This document shows positions 29,182 through 38,066 of a DNA stretch of 64,000 nt, piece by piece; positions within the stretch are counted from its first letter, which is position 1; each line of letters starts with the position of its first letter. The position numbers and the translations under genes are program-made. The DNA is taken from contig NZ_BCUX01000026.1 in NCBI RefSeq assembly GCF_001591445.1, forward strand, positions 1 through 64,000, in the 5' to 3' direction. The notes under the pieces are model-generated. The model did not search any database, was not told the origin of the DNA, and saw only the letters and a program-made list of their open reading frames with translations. The DNA is from Neobacillus drentensis NBRC 102427 (lineage in GTDB: Bacteria > Bacillota > Bacilli > Bacillales > Cytobacillaceae).

Positions 29182-30336
29182 ATGAGAGGAGGAAATATTG
29201 ATAAATTGAGCCGGCAAAAAAGTAATGAACCTATTTTTCTTATCCTCCGTTTATTTATTTTGGTCCTCATTTTAAGTGCATGTGCCGAAAAAGAGCAATT
29301 AAATCAAAAAGTTACTCCTAAAAATGAAAAGCCTAAAACACATGCCTCTCTAGGAGATAAATGGAAGCTACCCATTTCTATCCCAGCAGGTGAATTTTAC
29401 AAACTTGTCGGATGGCTTTCTGATACCCAGGTCCTCTATATTACCAATCTAGAACAAACTTCAAGTGTTTTTCGATACGATCTGCTAACAGGTAAAAGTG
29501 AATTTATTTATAAAAGTGAACATCCGATTGTCAATGTACAAATTAGCCCTTCAAAAAAGAGGTTATTGATTCATTCCTCACCGTCATCATACGAAGGAGA
29601 CGTAACAATCATTGATACAAAAGGGAAGGAACAATTGAAAAAATCATTTGCTTCCTATGAATTAGCATTTGAGTGGAATCCATACCAGGAATCAAAGATT
29701 CTTGTCACAAAATTTGATGTGGATTGGGGCTTTCAAGTATTTTTACTAGATTTGAAAAGGGCTAATATCACTGAACTTAACTTGCCGCAGCCCTTTATAA
29801 AATGGATAAATGCGAGTGAGGTTGCCCTGATTACTTGGGATGAAAATAGTCCATCCTTATCTGCACCGCTTATTGGAAAAAATTTAGATAATGGGAATGA
29901 AAAGACTCTATATCCTTCTGTCATCAATTTTTCTACCTCACGTAATCTGTTCATGACAGTCGCTGTAAATGAAAAAGATCAATCCATGGCAAGATATTCA
30001 TTTTTTGATAAAGGCATGAAAAGGCTATTTACGTTTTCTATACCACAGCTAACCAATTATTCGGATTGGTTAGTTCCTTACAATGATTTTAATGAGCAGA
30101 AAGGACAATTTATTACTTTTAGCCCTTTAACCAGCGGTGAAGCAGATTCCTATACTGATGGCTTTCAACTTCTAGCCTACAATCCTAAGAATGGGAGCAG
30201 AAACTTAATATACGAAGGACTAGAAAATGAGCCTATCGCTATATCCCCTTCAGGTAGTGCACTTTTGTATGGGAATCAGTTTGAAAAAATTATTGATATT
30301 GACAGCAAGAAAATATATGAACTAATAAAAGAATGA
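29182..30336 (+). CDS. yqgU: YqgU-like lipoprotein
   Basis: A secreted lipoprotein of about 384 aa: signal segment PIFLILRLFILVLIL followed by lipobox LSAC, then a WD/beta-propeller-like series of strands (WLSDTQVLYI, QISPSKKRLLI, FEWNPYQESKIL, AISPSGSALLYG). The start is unclear: the ATG at 29182 lacks a ribosome site, while AGAGGAGG at 29185-29192 could serve a TTG at 29206 or an ATT at 29197. Coordinates are given for the longest form. Function unknown; YqgU has been linked to sporulation in B. subtilis only by annotation. Confidence 0.75.
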   Translation: MRGGNIDKLSRQKSNEPIFLILRLFILVLILSACAEKEQLNQKVTPKNEKPKTHASLGDKWKLPISIPAGEFYKLVGWLSDTQVLYITNLEQTSSVFRYDLLTGKSEFIYKSEHPIVNVQISPSKKRLLIHSSPSSYEGDVTIIDTKGKEQLKKSFASYELAFEWNPYQESKILVTKFDVDWGFQVFLLDLKRANITELNLPQPFIKWINASEVALITWDENSPSLSAPLIGKNLDNGNEKTLYPSVINFSTSRNLFMTVAVNEKDQSMARYSFFDKGMKRLFTFSIPQLTNYSDWLVPYNDFNEQKGQFITFSPLTSGEADSYTDGFQLLAYNPKNGSRNLIYEGLENEPIAISPSGSALLYGNQFEKIIDIDSKKIYELIKE

Positions 30337-30358
30337 CAATACGGTTGTCATTTTTTTA
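30332..30358 (+). terminator. terminator after yqgU
   Basis: ATGACAA-TACGG-TTGTCAT stem-loop followed by seven T. Confidence 0.8.
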
Positions 30359-30424
30359 TTTAATCTTCGATTGTGATAAAATCACGTTGTTATGAAAAAT
30401 GAGGAGAGAGGAAGGGAATATTTT

Positions 30425-30742
30425 ATGGCTATTGTGGATGTAACAGTTATACCCATAGGTACAGAAACTCCAAGTGTCAGTAAATATGTAGCAAGTGTTC
30501 AAAAGGTTTTGAGAAAATATCAAGAAGAAGGGAAGATTCGGTTTCAATTAACACCGATGAATACGATAATTGAAGGAGAATTACCGATTCTTTTAGAGGT
30601 AATTCAAGAAATGCATGAGGCACCCTTCTCTGAAGGGATACACCGGGTCGCTACAACGATTCGAATTGATGAACGAAGAGATGTTAAGCACAGTATGGAA
30701 TATAAAGTAGAGCGGGTAACAAGCCTGTTAAATGAGGAGTAG
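30425..30742 (+). CDS. yqgV: thiamine-binding YqgV-like protein (DUF77)
   Basis: A 105-aa MTH1187/YkoF-type protein with a ferredoxin-like fold, starting MAIVDVTVIPIGT and containing YVASVQKVLRKY and LTPMNTIIEGE. The family binds thiamine or related pyrimidines, a family inference. ATG at 30425 follows GAGGAAGGGA; the in-frame ATG at 30392 lies before the ribosome site. Confidence 0.85.
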   Translation: MAIVDVTVIPIGTETPSVSKYVASVQKVLRKYQEEGKIRFQLTPMNTIIEGELPILLEVIQEMHEAPFSEGIHRVATTIRIDERRDVKHSMEYKVERVTSLLNEE

Positions 30743-30762
30743 AAATTCCTCCCTTAACATAA

Positions 30763-30790
30763 AAAAAGACTGCCGCCTGGCAGTCTTTTT
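30763..30790. terminator. bidirectional terminator between yqgV and yqgW
   Basis: AAAAAGACTGCC-GCCT-GGCAGTCTTTTT, a perfect stem with A and T tracts. Confidence 0.9.
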
Positions 30791-30796
30791 AAGTTC

Positions 30797-30973
30797 TTAG
30801 TGAGTTCCAGTAGGAAATCCAGAATGAACAATGGTCATCACTGTAAACCAACCAAAAGTCACAAATGATGCTACACCCCAAAACGCGCCTAAGAAATTTT
30901 TATTCTTGAGTGCTGAAAATCCGCCGTAAGCAGCAAGGATGGTTACAAGAGCAAAAATAATTACTAAACCCAT
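30797..30973 (-). CDS. yqgW: DUF2759 small membrane protein YqgW
   Basis: A 58-aa protein on the minus strand. It starts MGLVIIFALVTILAAYGGFS and ends HSGFPTGTH, with two hydrophobic helices (2-20 and 30-48) separated by a short basic loop (ALKNKNF). AAGGGGGATTTTCC precedes the ATG. Size, place and motif match YqgW/DUF2759 of Bacillus. Function unknown. Confidence 0.85.
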   Translation of the reverse strand: MGLVIIFALVTILAAYGGFSALKNKNFLGAFWGVASFVTFGWFTVMTIVHSGFPTGTH

Positions 30974-31187
30974 GGAAAATCCCCCTTATTCGTCATATGC
31001 AGGCAATACAACAAAAATTTCAAAAAAATTATGTACCTATATTATATACATTCGATACTTATTTTATATTTTTTTCTTTCATTTGTCGAGTCCAAAAAAG
31101 GACATGATTGAATAAGTATGCTTTAACTCTACTACCTACTTAGTGTAAAATAATTATATCGCAACTTTAATTGGAGGTACAAAGAGA

Positions 31188-31823
31188 ATGAAATGGCAGC
31201 AAATCCCCTTGGGGGCACTTCAAACGAACTGTTACATAGTAGAAAATTCAGATCGCTCCTGTTTAATCTTTGACCCAGGCAGTGAAGGGAAAAAGCTCAT
31301 TCAGATGTTGAACAATAGAAAAATAAAACCACTTGCGATTTTATTAACCCATGCCCATTTTGATCATATAGGGGGTGTTGATGAAGTAAGGGACTTTTAT
31401 AAAATTCCAGTTTATCTTCACAAACAAGAGGAAAAATGGTTGGGTGACGCCTCATTGAATGGATCGCAATATTTTATGATTCAAGAATCAATTTCAGTAA
31501 ATCCAGCTGATCATATTATTAAAAATGAAGGGGAAATGAACTTAGGTGGTTTTGAGTTTACCATTTTTCATACACCTGGACATTCACCGGGAAGTGTTTC
31601 TTATTATTTTGAGAAGGCTGGGTTTGTTCTCTCTGGAGATGCCTTGTTTCAAAGCAGTATTGGTCGAACAGACCTGCCAGGTGGAAATGAAACTCAGCTA
31701 CTAAAGAGCATCCATGATAAACTGCTTGTTTTGCCTGAGGAAACGTATGTCTTATCAGGACACGGCCCTGTAACAACCATTGGTGAAGAAATGGACAGTA
31801 ATCCGTTTTTAAATGGATTTTAG
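31188..31823 (+). CDS. yqgX: metallo-beta-lactamase-fold hydrolase YqgX
   Basis: Glyoxalase II-like MBL hydrolase (211 aa) with the dinuclear metal motif THAHFDHIGG (about residue 58), HTPGHSPGSVSYYF, LSGDALF and LSGHGPVTT. The family includes hydroxyacylglutathione hydrolases and bacillithiol-related thioesterases; the substrate here is not determined. TTGGAGGTACAAAGAGA precedes the ATG. Confidence 0.9.
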   Translation: MKWQQIPLGALQTNCYIVENSDRSCLIFDPGSEGKKLIQMLNNRKIKPLAILLTHAHFDHIGGVDEVRDFYKIPVYLHKQEEKWLGDASLNGSQYFMIQESISVNPADHIIKNEGEMNLGGFEFTIFHTPGHSPGSVSYYFEKAGFVLSGDALFQSSIGRTDLPGGNETQLLKSIHDKLLVLPEETYVLSGHGPVTTIGEEMDSNPFLNGF

Positions 31824-31843
31824 GACTGGGGAGACGATACTAT

Positions 31844-31879
31844 AGAAAAACCCTTCTCCAAATTGAGAAGGGTTTTTCT
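31844..31879 (+). terminator. terminator after yqgX
   Basis: AGAAAAACCCTTCTC and GAGAAGGGTTTTTCT form a long perfect stem; the 3' arm contains the T run. Confidence 0.88.
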
Positions 31880-31987
31880 GGGGGATATTTTATTCTTATA
31901 TGGGAGGGTTAAAAGTTAAGCTACTATCCTTACAATATTATAAAGTTTACACTATGTCAATAGTGTTTATTTAAAAAAGGAGCATAT

Positions 31988-33076
31988 ATGAACACATTTT
32001 TAAAGAGTTTAATTACAAATTCATCCAATCAGCTGATTTCCTATGCGGATTTTATCGGGGCAGCATTATATCATCCTGATTACGGTTATTATATGAAAGA
32101 TAAACAGAAAATTGGCCGACTGGGTGATTTCATTACAACTAGCAATATATCTGATCTATACGGTAGAATGATGGCAAAATGGTTTTCTAATATCTGTACA
32201 AACGGACAATTAGACCCAGTATTTTGTGAAATTGGAGCTGGAAATGGACGTTTTGCCGAGGCGTTTTTACAGGAATGGCAAGAAACGATAAAAACACCCT
32301 TAAAATATATTATTGTTGAAAGCAGTCCCTATCATAGGAAACTGCAAAGGGAATTGCTGACTAATTTTTCGATTGTCCAAGTAGAGAGTCTTTGTGAAGT
32401 TGAGGCTTTTGAGGGAATGATCTTTTCCAACGAACTATTTGATGCACTACCAGTTCATGTTATTGAGAAGGTAAATGGGAACCTTTTTGAAGTAATGATT
32501 GGGATTAAAAATAATGAACTGTTTGAGCAAAGAGTGCTATTAACAAATTCAGACATCCTGTTTTTTTTACAGGAATGCAAGATGGAATTAAGTGAAAACC
32601 AGCGGATTGAGGTACCGTTAGCAATGGAAAAAATGTTAAGAGAAATTTCTAAGTCCCTAATAAAAGGAATTGTTGTAACAGCAGATTATGGCTATACACT
32701 TGAGGAGTGGATGGACCCGAGGAGGGCGAAGGGGAGTTTAAGAGGCTATTTTCAACACCAGATGATTAATGATGTCCTACAGCATCCTGGTGAAATGGAT
32801 ATTACCACGCATATCCATTTTGATTATCTCATTCAAAAGGGTGAACAAGCAGAATTGGAGTTAATTTCCAAACTAAGACAAGATGAATTTTTATTAAAGG
32901 CCGGTATTCTAAAAGAACTAGAGAACCATTATGACCCCAATCCATTTTCAGAGGTTAGCAAACGGAATCGGGCCATTCGCAGCTTAATCATGCCCTCAGG
33001 AATGAGTTCTTATTTTCATGTGGTCATCCAGCAAAAAGGGATAAAATTAAATGAGAGGAACGTTTTCGTAGAATAA
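31988..33076 (+). CDS. SAM-dependent methyltransferase, MidA/NDUFAF7 family
   Basis: A 362-aa class I methyltransferase. SAM motif I is FCEIGAGNGRFAEAF (about residue 80); GMIFSNELFDALPVHV and VVTADYGYTLEEWMDP are the further family motifs of the MidA/NDUFAF7 (DUF185) group. The eukaryotic relative methylates an arginine of complex I; the bacterial substrate is unknown. AAAAGGAGCATAT precedes the ATG. It is followed by a terminator shared with the convergent yqgY. Confidence 0.85.
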   Translation: MNTFLKSLITNSSNQLISYADFIGAALYHPDYGYYMKDKQKIGRLGDFITTSNISDLYGRMMAKWFSNICTNGQLDPVFCEIGAGNGRFAEAFLQEWQETIKTPLKYIIVESSPYHRKLQRELLTNFSIVQVESLCEVEAFEGMIFSNELFDALPVHVIEKVNGNLFEVMIGIKNNELFEQRVLLTNSDILFFLQECKMELSENQRIEVPLAMEKMLREISKSLIKGIVVTADYGYTLEEWMDPRRAKGSLRGYFQHQMINDVLQHPGEMDITTHIHFDYLIQKGEQAELELISKLRQDEFLLKAGILKELENHYDPNPFSEVSKRNRAIRSLIMPSGMSSYFHVVIQQKGIKLNERNVFVE

Positions 33077-33109
33077 GAAAAACGCCGGAGTTTTCCGGCG
33101 TCTTTTTTT
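33077..33109. terminator. bidirectional terminator
   Basis: AAAAACGCCGGA-GTTT-TCCGGCGT followed by seven T, between convergent genes. Confidence 0.88.
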
Positions 33110-33119
33110 AAAATTGTTC

Positions 33120-33362
33120 TTACTCTGCTACACCAGGCACCATCATGAATGTTGTCCAATAAGTGAAGCCAGCGAAGAAAACTGTTAAATATGCTCCGAA
33201 GACCCACAAATACATGCGTTCGGATAATTTAAGATAGCTAAGCAAAACGAAAAAACCTGTTTGGGCTAAGAATAACATTGCTGTTTTATCCAAATCTCCT
33301 AGATAAAACATTACTGTAAAAATGCCCGTCCAGAAACCACAAACTCTGAACATGCGATCCAT
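33120..33362 (-). CDS. yqgY: DUF2626 membrane protein YqgY
   Basis: An 80-aa protein with three hydrophobic helices, beginning MDRMFRVCGFWTGIFTVMF. It matches YqgY/DUF2626 in size and location. Function unknown. AAAAGGAGGGGATACAT precedes the ATG. Confidence 0.85.
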   Translation of the reverse strand: MDRMFRVCGFWTGIFTVMFYLGDLDKTAMLFLAQTGFFVLLSYLKLSERMYLWVFGAYLTVFFAGFTYWTTFMMVPGVAE

Positions 33363-33446
33363 ATGTATCCCCTCCTTTTACCCTACGATACCATCATTAC
33401 AATATTATAAAGTAAAAGGAGGCATAATGTAAATAATGGTTTCGAA

Positions 33447-34145
33447 TTAGTTTGTTACCAGTGCTTGATAAGAACAAGTTTCGCAGCCGGAAATAATATT
33501 ATCCTTCTCAATCAACTCAACGGATTCAAAAAGTGCTTCAAACATGCCCTTTAGAAATTCATGATGCATGCTGCAAACTGTTTCCGTATGTTCTTCAGCC
33601 ACTTCTTTAAATGGGCAATTGAATATTTGGAAATAGATTTTTGTTTTTTCTCCGTTTGCTTCAAATTCCGGATAAAAACCTGCAAGCGTTGCAGCACTTT
33701 TTAATATTGTTAGCTTTTGATCAAATTCTAATTCCTCGCCAAACGCTCTTTTTGCCTTTTCTTGTTCAATCACTTCAATACCAAAACGTTTTCCTGTTAG
33801 GAAAAGGGCTTGCTTTCCTGCTTCTCCAAGCGAAATCATTGTTTGAATGGCGACTTTGGATAAGAGCATGTAGTCACGGAATGGGAAATGAAGCTGGATT
33901 ACATCGTCAGATAAACGATACAACCTACTTGGCCTGCCGCCTTTTCCAGTTTTCTTTGTTTCCGATGCTAACATATTTACATCTTCTAGCTTTGATAAAT
34001 GCAATCTTGCTACATTTGGATGAATATTAAAATTTTCCGCCACCTCTTGAACCGTTACTTCTTGATGACGTTTGGTAATGTATTGATAAATATAGTACCG
34101 TGTTGGATCTGACAAAACGTTTGTTATCTTTAATGTTTGTTCCAT
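33447..34145 (-). CDS. winged-helix transcriptional regulator (COG2345/SufR-like)
   Basis: A 232-aa regulator. An N-terminal ArsR-type winged helix (DPTRYYIYQYI ... IHPNVARLHLSKLEDVNML, then the wing GKGGRPSRLYRL) is followed by a roughly 140-aa sensor domain. That domain has cysteines in NCPFKEVA, TVCSMHHEF and SGCETCSYQ, resembling the [2Fe-2S]/[4Fe-4S]-binding arrangement of SufR-like proteins. Ligand and targets are unknown. ATG at 34145 follows GAGGTGA. A GTTAAC-AAC-GTTAAC motif 67 bp upstream (34212-34226) may be an operator. Confidence 0.72.
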   Translation of the reverse strand: MEQTLKITNVLSDPTRYYIYQYITKRHQEVTVQEVAENFNIHPNVARLHLSKLEDVNMLASETKKTGKGGRPSRLYRLSDDVIQLHFPFRDYMLLSKVAIQTMISLGEAGKQALFLTGKRFGIEVIEQEKAKRAFGEELEFDQKLTILKSAATLAGFYPEFEANGEKTKIYFQIFNCPFKEVAEEHTETVCSMHHEFLKGMFEALFESVELIEKDNIISGCETCSYQALVTN

Positions 34146-34379
34146 CACTGTTCACCTCGGACCCCCATAATTTATTCCATTATAATACAGCCGAAGGTAC
34201 ATGGGAATGAGGTTAACAACGTTAACACTATAAGTTTAGAAAATGTTCACAATTTCAGACTTTTTATTGTAACAATATAATAAAAAAATGGCTAAATCTA
34301 ATAAACTACTACTAATGTCAATGACCAAAATATTGCTATATTGGAAAAGTATCAAAAAATGTACCTGCAGGATTGCCTG

Positions 34380-34565
34380 TTACATTTTTCGTCTTTTTTT
34401 TACTTCATAATAGAGAATGTAGGGTAGTATTCCGAACCAACGATACCAAAAGGATGCTTTTGTTTCCTTGCGTACAGTCCGAAGACGTCTTCGTTCATCC
34501 TTCGGTTGGTCTGCATATTTTACGATGGTTTGGGTCATATATTTAACATAGTCATTAGTTTTCAT
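34380..34565 (-). CDS. yqzE: YqzE family protein
   Basis: A 61-aa basic protein starting [15 protein letters not shown] with a hydrophobic segment ([15 protein letters not shown]). YqzE is the conserved gene just downstream of comGG in Bacillus and is thought to be cotranscribed with the comG operon. ATG at 34565 follows AAAGGCAGGTG. Confidence 0.85.
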   Translation of the reverse strand: MKTNDYVKYMTQTIVKYADQPKDERRRLRTVRKETKASFWYRWFGILPYILYYEVKKRRKM

Positions 34566-34612
34566 GGACACACCTGCCTTTAATTTTCATCATCAAGTAT
34601 GTCCAAATTTGT

Positions 34613-34999
34613 TTACTTCAATTCAATCCATTTGGTTAATCTTTTAGTTCTTGTATCAAAAAATCCCCTACCGATAAATGCTTTGTCACCTGCATTAAGG
34701 CGAAGTGTGAAATTGACTCTTTGGATAAATCCAGTAGGAGGGTCAGCTTGGTAATTCATGGTGCCATTAACAAATGTAAATGCTCCTTTTGAAGGTAATG
34801 TCCCACTCTTTTGAAAATTCATTTCAACTTTTTTTGCTGACGATAGAAAATAGTACTCCTCTTGCAGAATGATATCTGTTTCATGTGCCATTTTTCTTAC
34901 GGACAATAATTGTTCAATACGCAACGAGAAAAATGATAAAAAAAGGATGACCAAACACAAGGTAAGTGGGTAAGTGAACCCTTTCTCATTATTTTTCAT
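34613..34999 (-). CDS. comGG: competence pseudopilin-like protein ComGG
   Basis: Minor pseudopilin of the DNA-uptake pilus (128 aa). It has a positively charged start and one N-terminal hydrophobic helix (YPLTLCLVILFLSFFSLR); ComGG lacks the canonical prepilin motif. ATG at 34999 overlaps the comGF stop. It is separated from the comG promoter by the 19.4-kb insertion, so normal expression is unlikely. Confidence 0.82.
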   Translation of the reverse strand: MKNNEKGFTYPLTLCLVILFLSFFSLRIEQLLSVRKMAHETDIILQEEYYFLSSAKKVEMNFQKSGTLPSKGAFTFVNGTMNYQADPPTGFIQRVNFTLRLNAGDKAFIGRGFFDTRTKRLTKWIELK

Positions 35000-35472
35000 G
35001 GGACAGGCCCCCAATTAATGATTGGAACTGCTGTAACTGAGTATTCTCTTCCCCGTAGGTCCGTTACGAGGACTTTGACGGCATTGTTTAAAATAGAAAA
35101 GGAAAATTGTGAAACATTTTGGAGGATTATTTCATGTCCAGTAGAATTCACACGTCTCCTAAGGTTAGTGCCATATCTTTCATATTGAATGGTTTCTATA
35201 TCCTTCGTTAGAATTAGTCGTCCTGAAACCACTTCTGCTCGAGTAGACAATCTTATTTCTTTTTTTATTTGGCTTGAAAAGACTTCCCACTCCATTGCCT
35301 GTAAGGATGCATCAGTATCCTTATTCGTAAGGATAATTTGAAAAATAGGTGTCATAAAGAAAATAATCGTTGTAAAAATAGAAAAAGCAATAAGTGCTTC
35401 GATGAGCGTAAATGCTTTTTCATTCCAGTAAACCGCATATTTCGGTTTCAGGCAGGAAAGAATTTTTTTCAA
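34996..35472 (-). CDS. comGF: competence pseudopilin ComGF
   Basis: Minor pseudopilin (158 aa) with a prepilin motif KAFTLIEALIAFSIF at residues 19-33, cleaved after Ala or Gly before FTLIE. It is intact. Overlaps: comGE upstream by about 50 bp and comGG downstream by 4 bp, the usual compact comG layout. Confidence 0.88.
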   Translation of the reverse strand: MKKILSCLKPKYAVYWNEKAFTLIEALIAFSIFTTIIFFMTPIFQIILTNKDTDASLQAMEWEVFSSQIKKEIRLSTRAEVVSGRLILTKDIETIQYERYGTNLRRRVNSTGHEIILQNVSQFSFSILNNAVKVLVTDLRGREYSVTAVPIINWGPVP

Positions 35473-35758
35473 TTCTTACACACACCTCCTTTTGGTCAAC
35501 TGTTCCACTGTTTTTCCAAATGATTTGGTACTCAACTCCATTCAGAATGGAAGTGTAATTTGAAAATGATTTATTATTGATTAGTTGGGTCTGGAGTTCC
35601 TCAAACATAAGCTGCCTTGCTTTACTTTCCAATTCCAATTGTCGAGATTGATCCCTTAGCTCAATCAATAAAGGAAGACAAAATAAGCTAAGCATTAACC
35701 AGGCCGAAAGAGAAAGCAGCAATTCCAGCAAGAAAAAGCCTTTAGTACTCCTTAACAT
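35420..35758 (-). CDS. comGE: competence pseudopilin ComGE
   Basis: Minor pseudopilin (112 aa) with N-terminal motif KGFFLLELLLSLSAW. Intact; overlaps comGD and comGF. Assignment rests on position in the operon and the hydrophobic pilin helix. Confidence 0.85.
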   Translation of the reverse strand: MLRSTKGFFLLELLLSLSAWLMLSLFCLPLLIELRDQSRQLELESKARQLMFEELQTQLINNKSFSNYTSILNGVEYQIIWKNSGTVDQKEVCVRIEKNSFLPETEICGLLE

Positions 35759-36182
35759 AGAATCGCCCCTTTCCGATTAAAACGGTTAAAACATATCTTT
35801 TATTGTTTGTTTGGATAAAGATCGTGCCAAATTTGTTTACATTGCCGTCACTTAGAAATTTAAAATATAAGGTAAGGGAGCCTTCAGTGAGAGTAATATT
35901 TTTTGAGTAATTGCGATGGACGACTGGTGGCAGGTCGGGCAGCAAAAAGATAGAGTACTGATTCTGGCTTGGAAAAAAAACAATTGAAACTTCATCCTGA
36001 TGGGAGATAGCATATTGTTGTGCATAATATAGGTCGGCTTTTAATTGGGTTAAAAAGGCCTCATCCTCCATTATTGTGTGCTGTGGCTTTAAGGAGAAAA
36101 CTGTAATTGAGGAGATAATCATGAAGATGGAGAGAACTAACAGGGACTCAATTAAAGTGAAGCCTTTTTGATGGTTATTCAT
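35742..36182 (-). CDS. comGD: competence pseudopilin ComGD
   Basis: Minor pseudopilin (146 aa) with prepilin motif QKGFTLIESLLVLSIF at residues 5-20 and the methylated-Phe site after Gly. Intact. Its start abuts the end of the truncated comGC. Confidence 0.88.
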   Translation of the reverse strand: MNNHQKGFTLIESLLVLSIFMIISSITVFSLKPQHTIMEDEAFLTQLKADLYYAQQYAISHQDEVSIVFFPSQNQYSIFLLPDLPPVVHRNYSKNITLTEGSLTLYFKFLSDGNVNKFGTIFIQTNNKRYVLTVLIGKGRFYVKEY

Positions 36183-36440
36183 TATGGGGTGGTTACTGAT
36201 GCAACAGCTGTAACAGTACCGTCAGAGTCTATTTCAACCGTCTTACCGTTTGGACAGCCTTTAGCGTCCGTCTTTATATATCCTTCCGTTTTTAGTTCCG
36301 CGATAGTGGGAATCTTATTCTTATCCATTTCATATGCTTGAACTTGAGCTTGAACCATTTTAACGTAGGCATCGCAGCCTTTATTGTTTATATTTGAATT
36401 ATGTTTAGCAACGTTAGGAATTGTGATTATTAACAGCACT
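36182..36440 (-). pseudogene. comGC: comGC, 3' fragment (interrupted by mobile element)
   Basis: Codes for the ComGC tail from LLIITIPNVAKHNSN through the conserved cysteines of NNKGCDAYV and DAKGCPNGK to the stop. The prepilin leader and first half of the hydrophobic helix are missing; those codons are at 55943-55879. Upstream of codon LLII the frame runs into element DNA and is open to a TTG at 36472 that has AGGAAAG before it. A 96-aa hybrid without a pilin leader could therefore be made, but it would not assemble. Confidence 0.92.
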
Positions 36441-36465
36441 GTGTCAAGTGGAACAGGCTGACTTT
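36438..36465 (-). other. attachment site attL
   Basis: On the minus strand AAAGTCAGCC (36465-36456), 16 bp, then the GT core (36439-36438), then comGC codons. It is half of the attP dyad; the matching half is at 55853-55880. Confidence 0.8.
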
Positions 36466-36632
36466 TAAACAAGAACGCTCTTTCCTACCACTATATTGTA
36501 AGATTAAAGATTGAAACTTGGTTAATGAGCAAGAGGGGGCTGAGAGCCGTCACCAGGCTCAATATTGTTCCTTTTAGCATAAATGTGGGGATAACTTACT
36601 TCACACTTATCGATAAGGGAGGGAAAAACACA

Positions 36633-36979
36633 ATGGCAAGTAATAAGTTGATGACTGCAACCGCTCAGGCTCTATCCACTCGAAACGATAATGGTTTTTT
36701 TATAACAACGATTAAAACAGTTTACCAGTATTTTGACCTCTGAACACAAGAGGATAATGCTTTTACATACATTGCGGCAGAACTCTGTCAGGGTGTTTCA
36801 TTACCTTCTCAAAGTAAGATTGCTTAGAAGTTAAATTTAGACCGTAAAGAGCAAGTAAAATCGTTACTCAATTGGTTGAAAAGGGTCTTTTGATTCGGGA
36901 AGAGGTAAGGAATAATTTTTATGTATTTCCTACTATTGACGATCTTGTGAACAAGGTCTCAGACAAGATCAAATCCTGA
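36633..36979 (+). pseudogene. decayed winged-helix DNA-binding protein
   Basis: AAGGGAGGG precedes an ATG (MASNKLMTATAQALS...). The frame has an in-frame TGA at 36741 and TAG at 36825, yet coding sense continues through them (TQEDNAFTYIAAELCQGVSLPSQSKIA). It then shifts frame near 36850 into SKIVTQLVEKGLLIREEVRN, which ends at TGA 36977. The order PSQSKIA, KLNLDR, VTQLVEKGLL is that of a helix-turn-helix and wing. It is about 115 aa when repaired. Three lesions make it a dead gene, perhaps a former regulator of the element. Confidence 0.65.
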
Positions 36980-37274
36980 CCCGTGGTCAAGATGTACAAA
37001 AAAGACATCAACCAAAGACCGACCAAGAGCCCATGAGTAATGCCTTATTTAGAAATATATGATTATTTCATTAACGCACCCGTTTGTTTAAGTACATTTG
37101 TTCACAAATTTTGTTTTATTACAGGAATGCTGCCCCTTTATGAAATAAGAAAAGCCGCCTGGTTTGGCAGCTGATCTTAAATATAAGCACACGTTAGTGA
37201 AATAAATTTATACTTTACCCTCCTCACTATAATGAGAGACCATACCTCTATCTATAAGGAAACAGCCTAATAAA
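36980..37274. other. intergenic region, nothing identified
   Basis: Nearly 300 bp between the decayed regulator and the terminator of the effector gene. I see no reading frame with a ribosome site and no clear RNA element. Confidence 0.5.
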
Positions 37275-37309
37275 AAGACCCAAGAGATTCTCTTGAGTCT
37301 TTTTTTTAT
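37275..37309 (-). terminator. terminator of the Pycsar-like effector gene
   Basis: AAGACTCAAGAGA and TCTCTTGGGTCTT arms on the minus strand (one mismatch) with T runs; it overlaps the stop codon of the gene. Confidence 0.8.
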
Positions 37310-37896
37310 AAGAATAGAAACATTCCATTTAGAATGATAAATGCAATCGTTGATGCGATTAGCCAGTTTACTCCTTTATTGTAGAGTGTGAATTTCCTGT
37401 TGCATATTTTTGAATTGATGTAGACTTGAGATAGGTAATCATTTACCAGCTCGTCTTTCTTTATCCCAATCATACTGTTTTTAAATGCGATAAAAGATTT
37501 GTTCTGAATGGTGCCAAAGAAGAGAGTAGAATCCTTCGATAAATCCGCCTCATTGTAAACACCTGTGTCAATGGAACCTTTCTTCCCTCTAAAAAGGTAG
37601 GTGAGGCTAACAATCATTAAAATAATGAACACCACTAGCACAACAGTTGTTATCTCCAAGTATTGAATCTTCAAATAAGGCGTATCCTTGTCAATCTCCT
37701 TGAGCCCTTTCATTAGCTTGTTTAATGAACCGGTAATAATACCGCTCGAAAAAAATCCTCCGAGAAGGATACCTGCAAACGCTAATGAGAAGGATATTTT
37801 GGTGTCGCAGTTTGAAATCCAAAAGTTTATTCTTTCTAATGTTTGAACCGCTTCCTCTTTTATTTCACTTTCACTCAACTTGTTTTCTTCTGACAT
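37306..37896 (-). CDS. DUF5706/PycTM-like transmembrane effector
   Basis: A 196-aa protein resembling the transmembrane effector of Pycsar antiphage systems. Its first helix follows ISNCDTKIS (residues 27-35), the D-x-K motif typical of DUF5706. Helices lie at about 36-55, 83-105 and 177-195. Between helices 2 and 3 is the conserved cytosolic segment with STLFFGTIQ, YLSQVYINSKICNRK and YNKGVNWL. In characterised systems a cyclic pyrimidine nucleotide triggers such proteins to damage the membrane. The ATG follows AAAGGAGAGCGAGT. It is divergent from two cyclase genes 170 bp away, whereas known Pycsar operons are codirectional. The call rests on motif resemblance. Confidence 0.75.
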   Translation of the reverse strand: MSEENKLSESEIKEEAVQTLERINFWISNCDTKISFSLAFAGILLGGFFSSGIITGSLNKLMKGLKEIDKDTPYLKIQYLEITTVVLVVFIILMIVSLTYLFRGKKGSIDTGVYNEADLSKDSTLFFGTIQNKSFIAFKNSMIGIKKDELVNDYLSQVYINSKICNRKFTLYNKGVNWLIASTIAFIILNGMFLFL

Positions 37897-38066
37897 ACTC
37901 GCTCTCCTTTACACATCAAATAATCAATCTTTTTATAGCCATTTCATAATTCTTTTGCAAGAACAAATTCTTATGTAAATCGTATCAAACTTTCGACCTA
38001 GCTACCACACAAATAGTAGTATAATGAAAATTGTGAATGTTGCAATGGGGAAGGGGGAGCACGCAA

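Noticed and set aside
36182-36472. 96-aa frame as a complete ComGC
   Set aside because: The first 11 residues are element DNA; the prepilin leader is missing and is found at 55943-55879.
36525-36743. 72-aa plus-strand frame as an intact gene
   Set aside because: Its coding sense continues past the stop and then shifts frame; the ribosome site belongs to the ATG at 36633. It is treated as part of a pseudogene.
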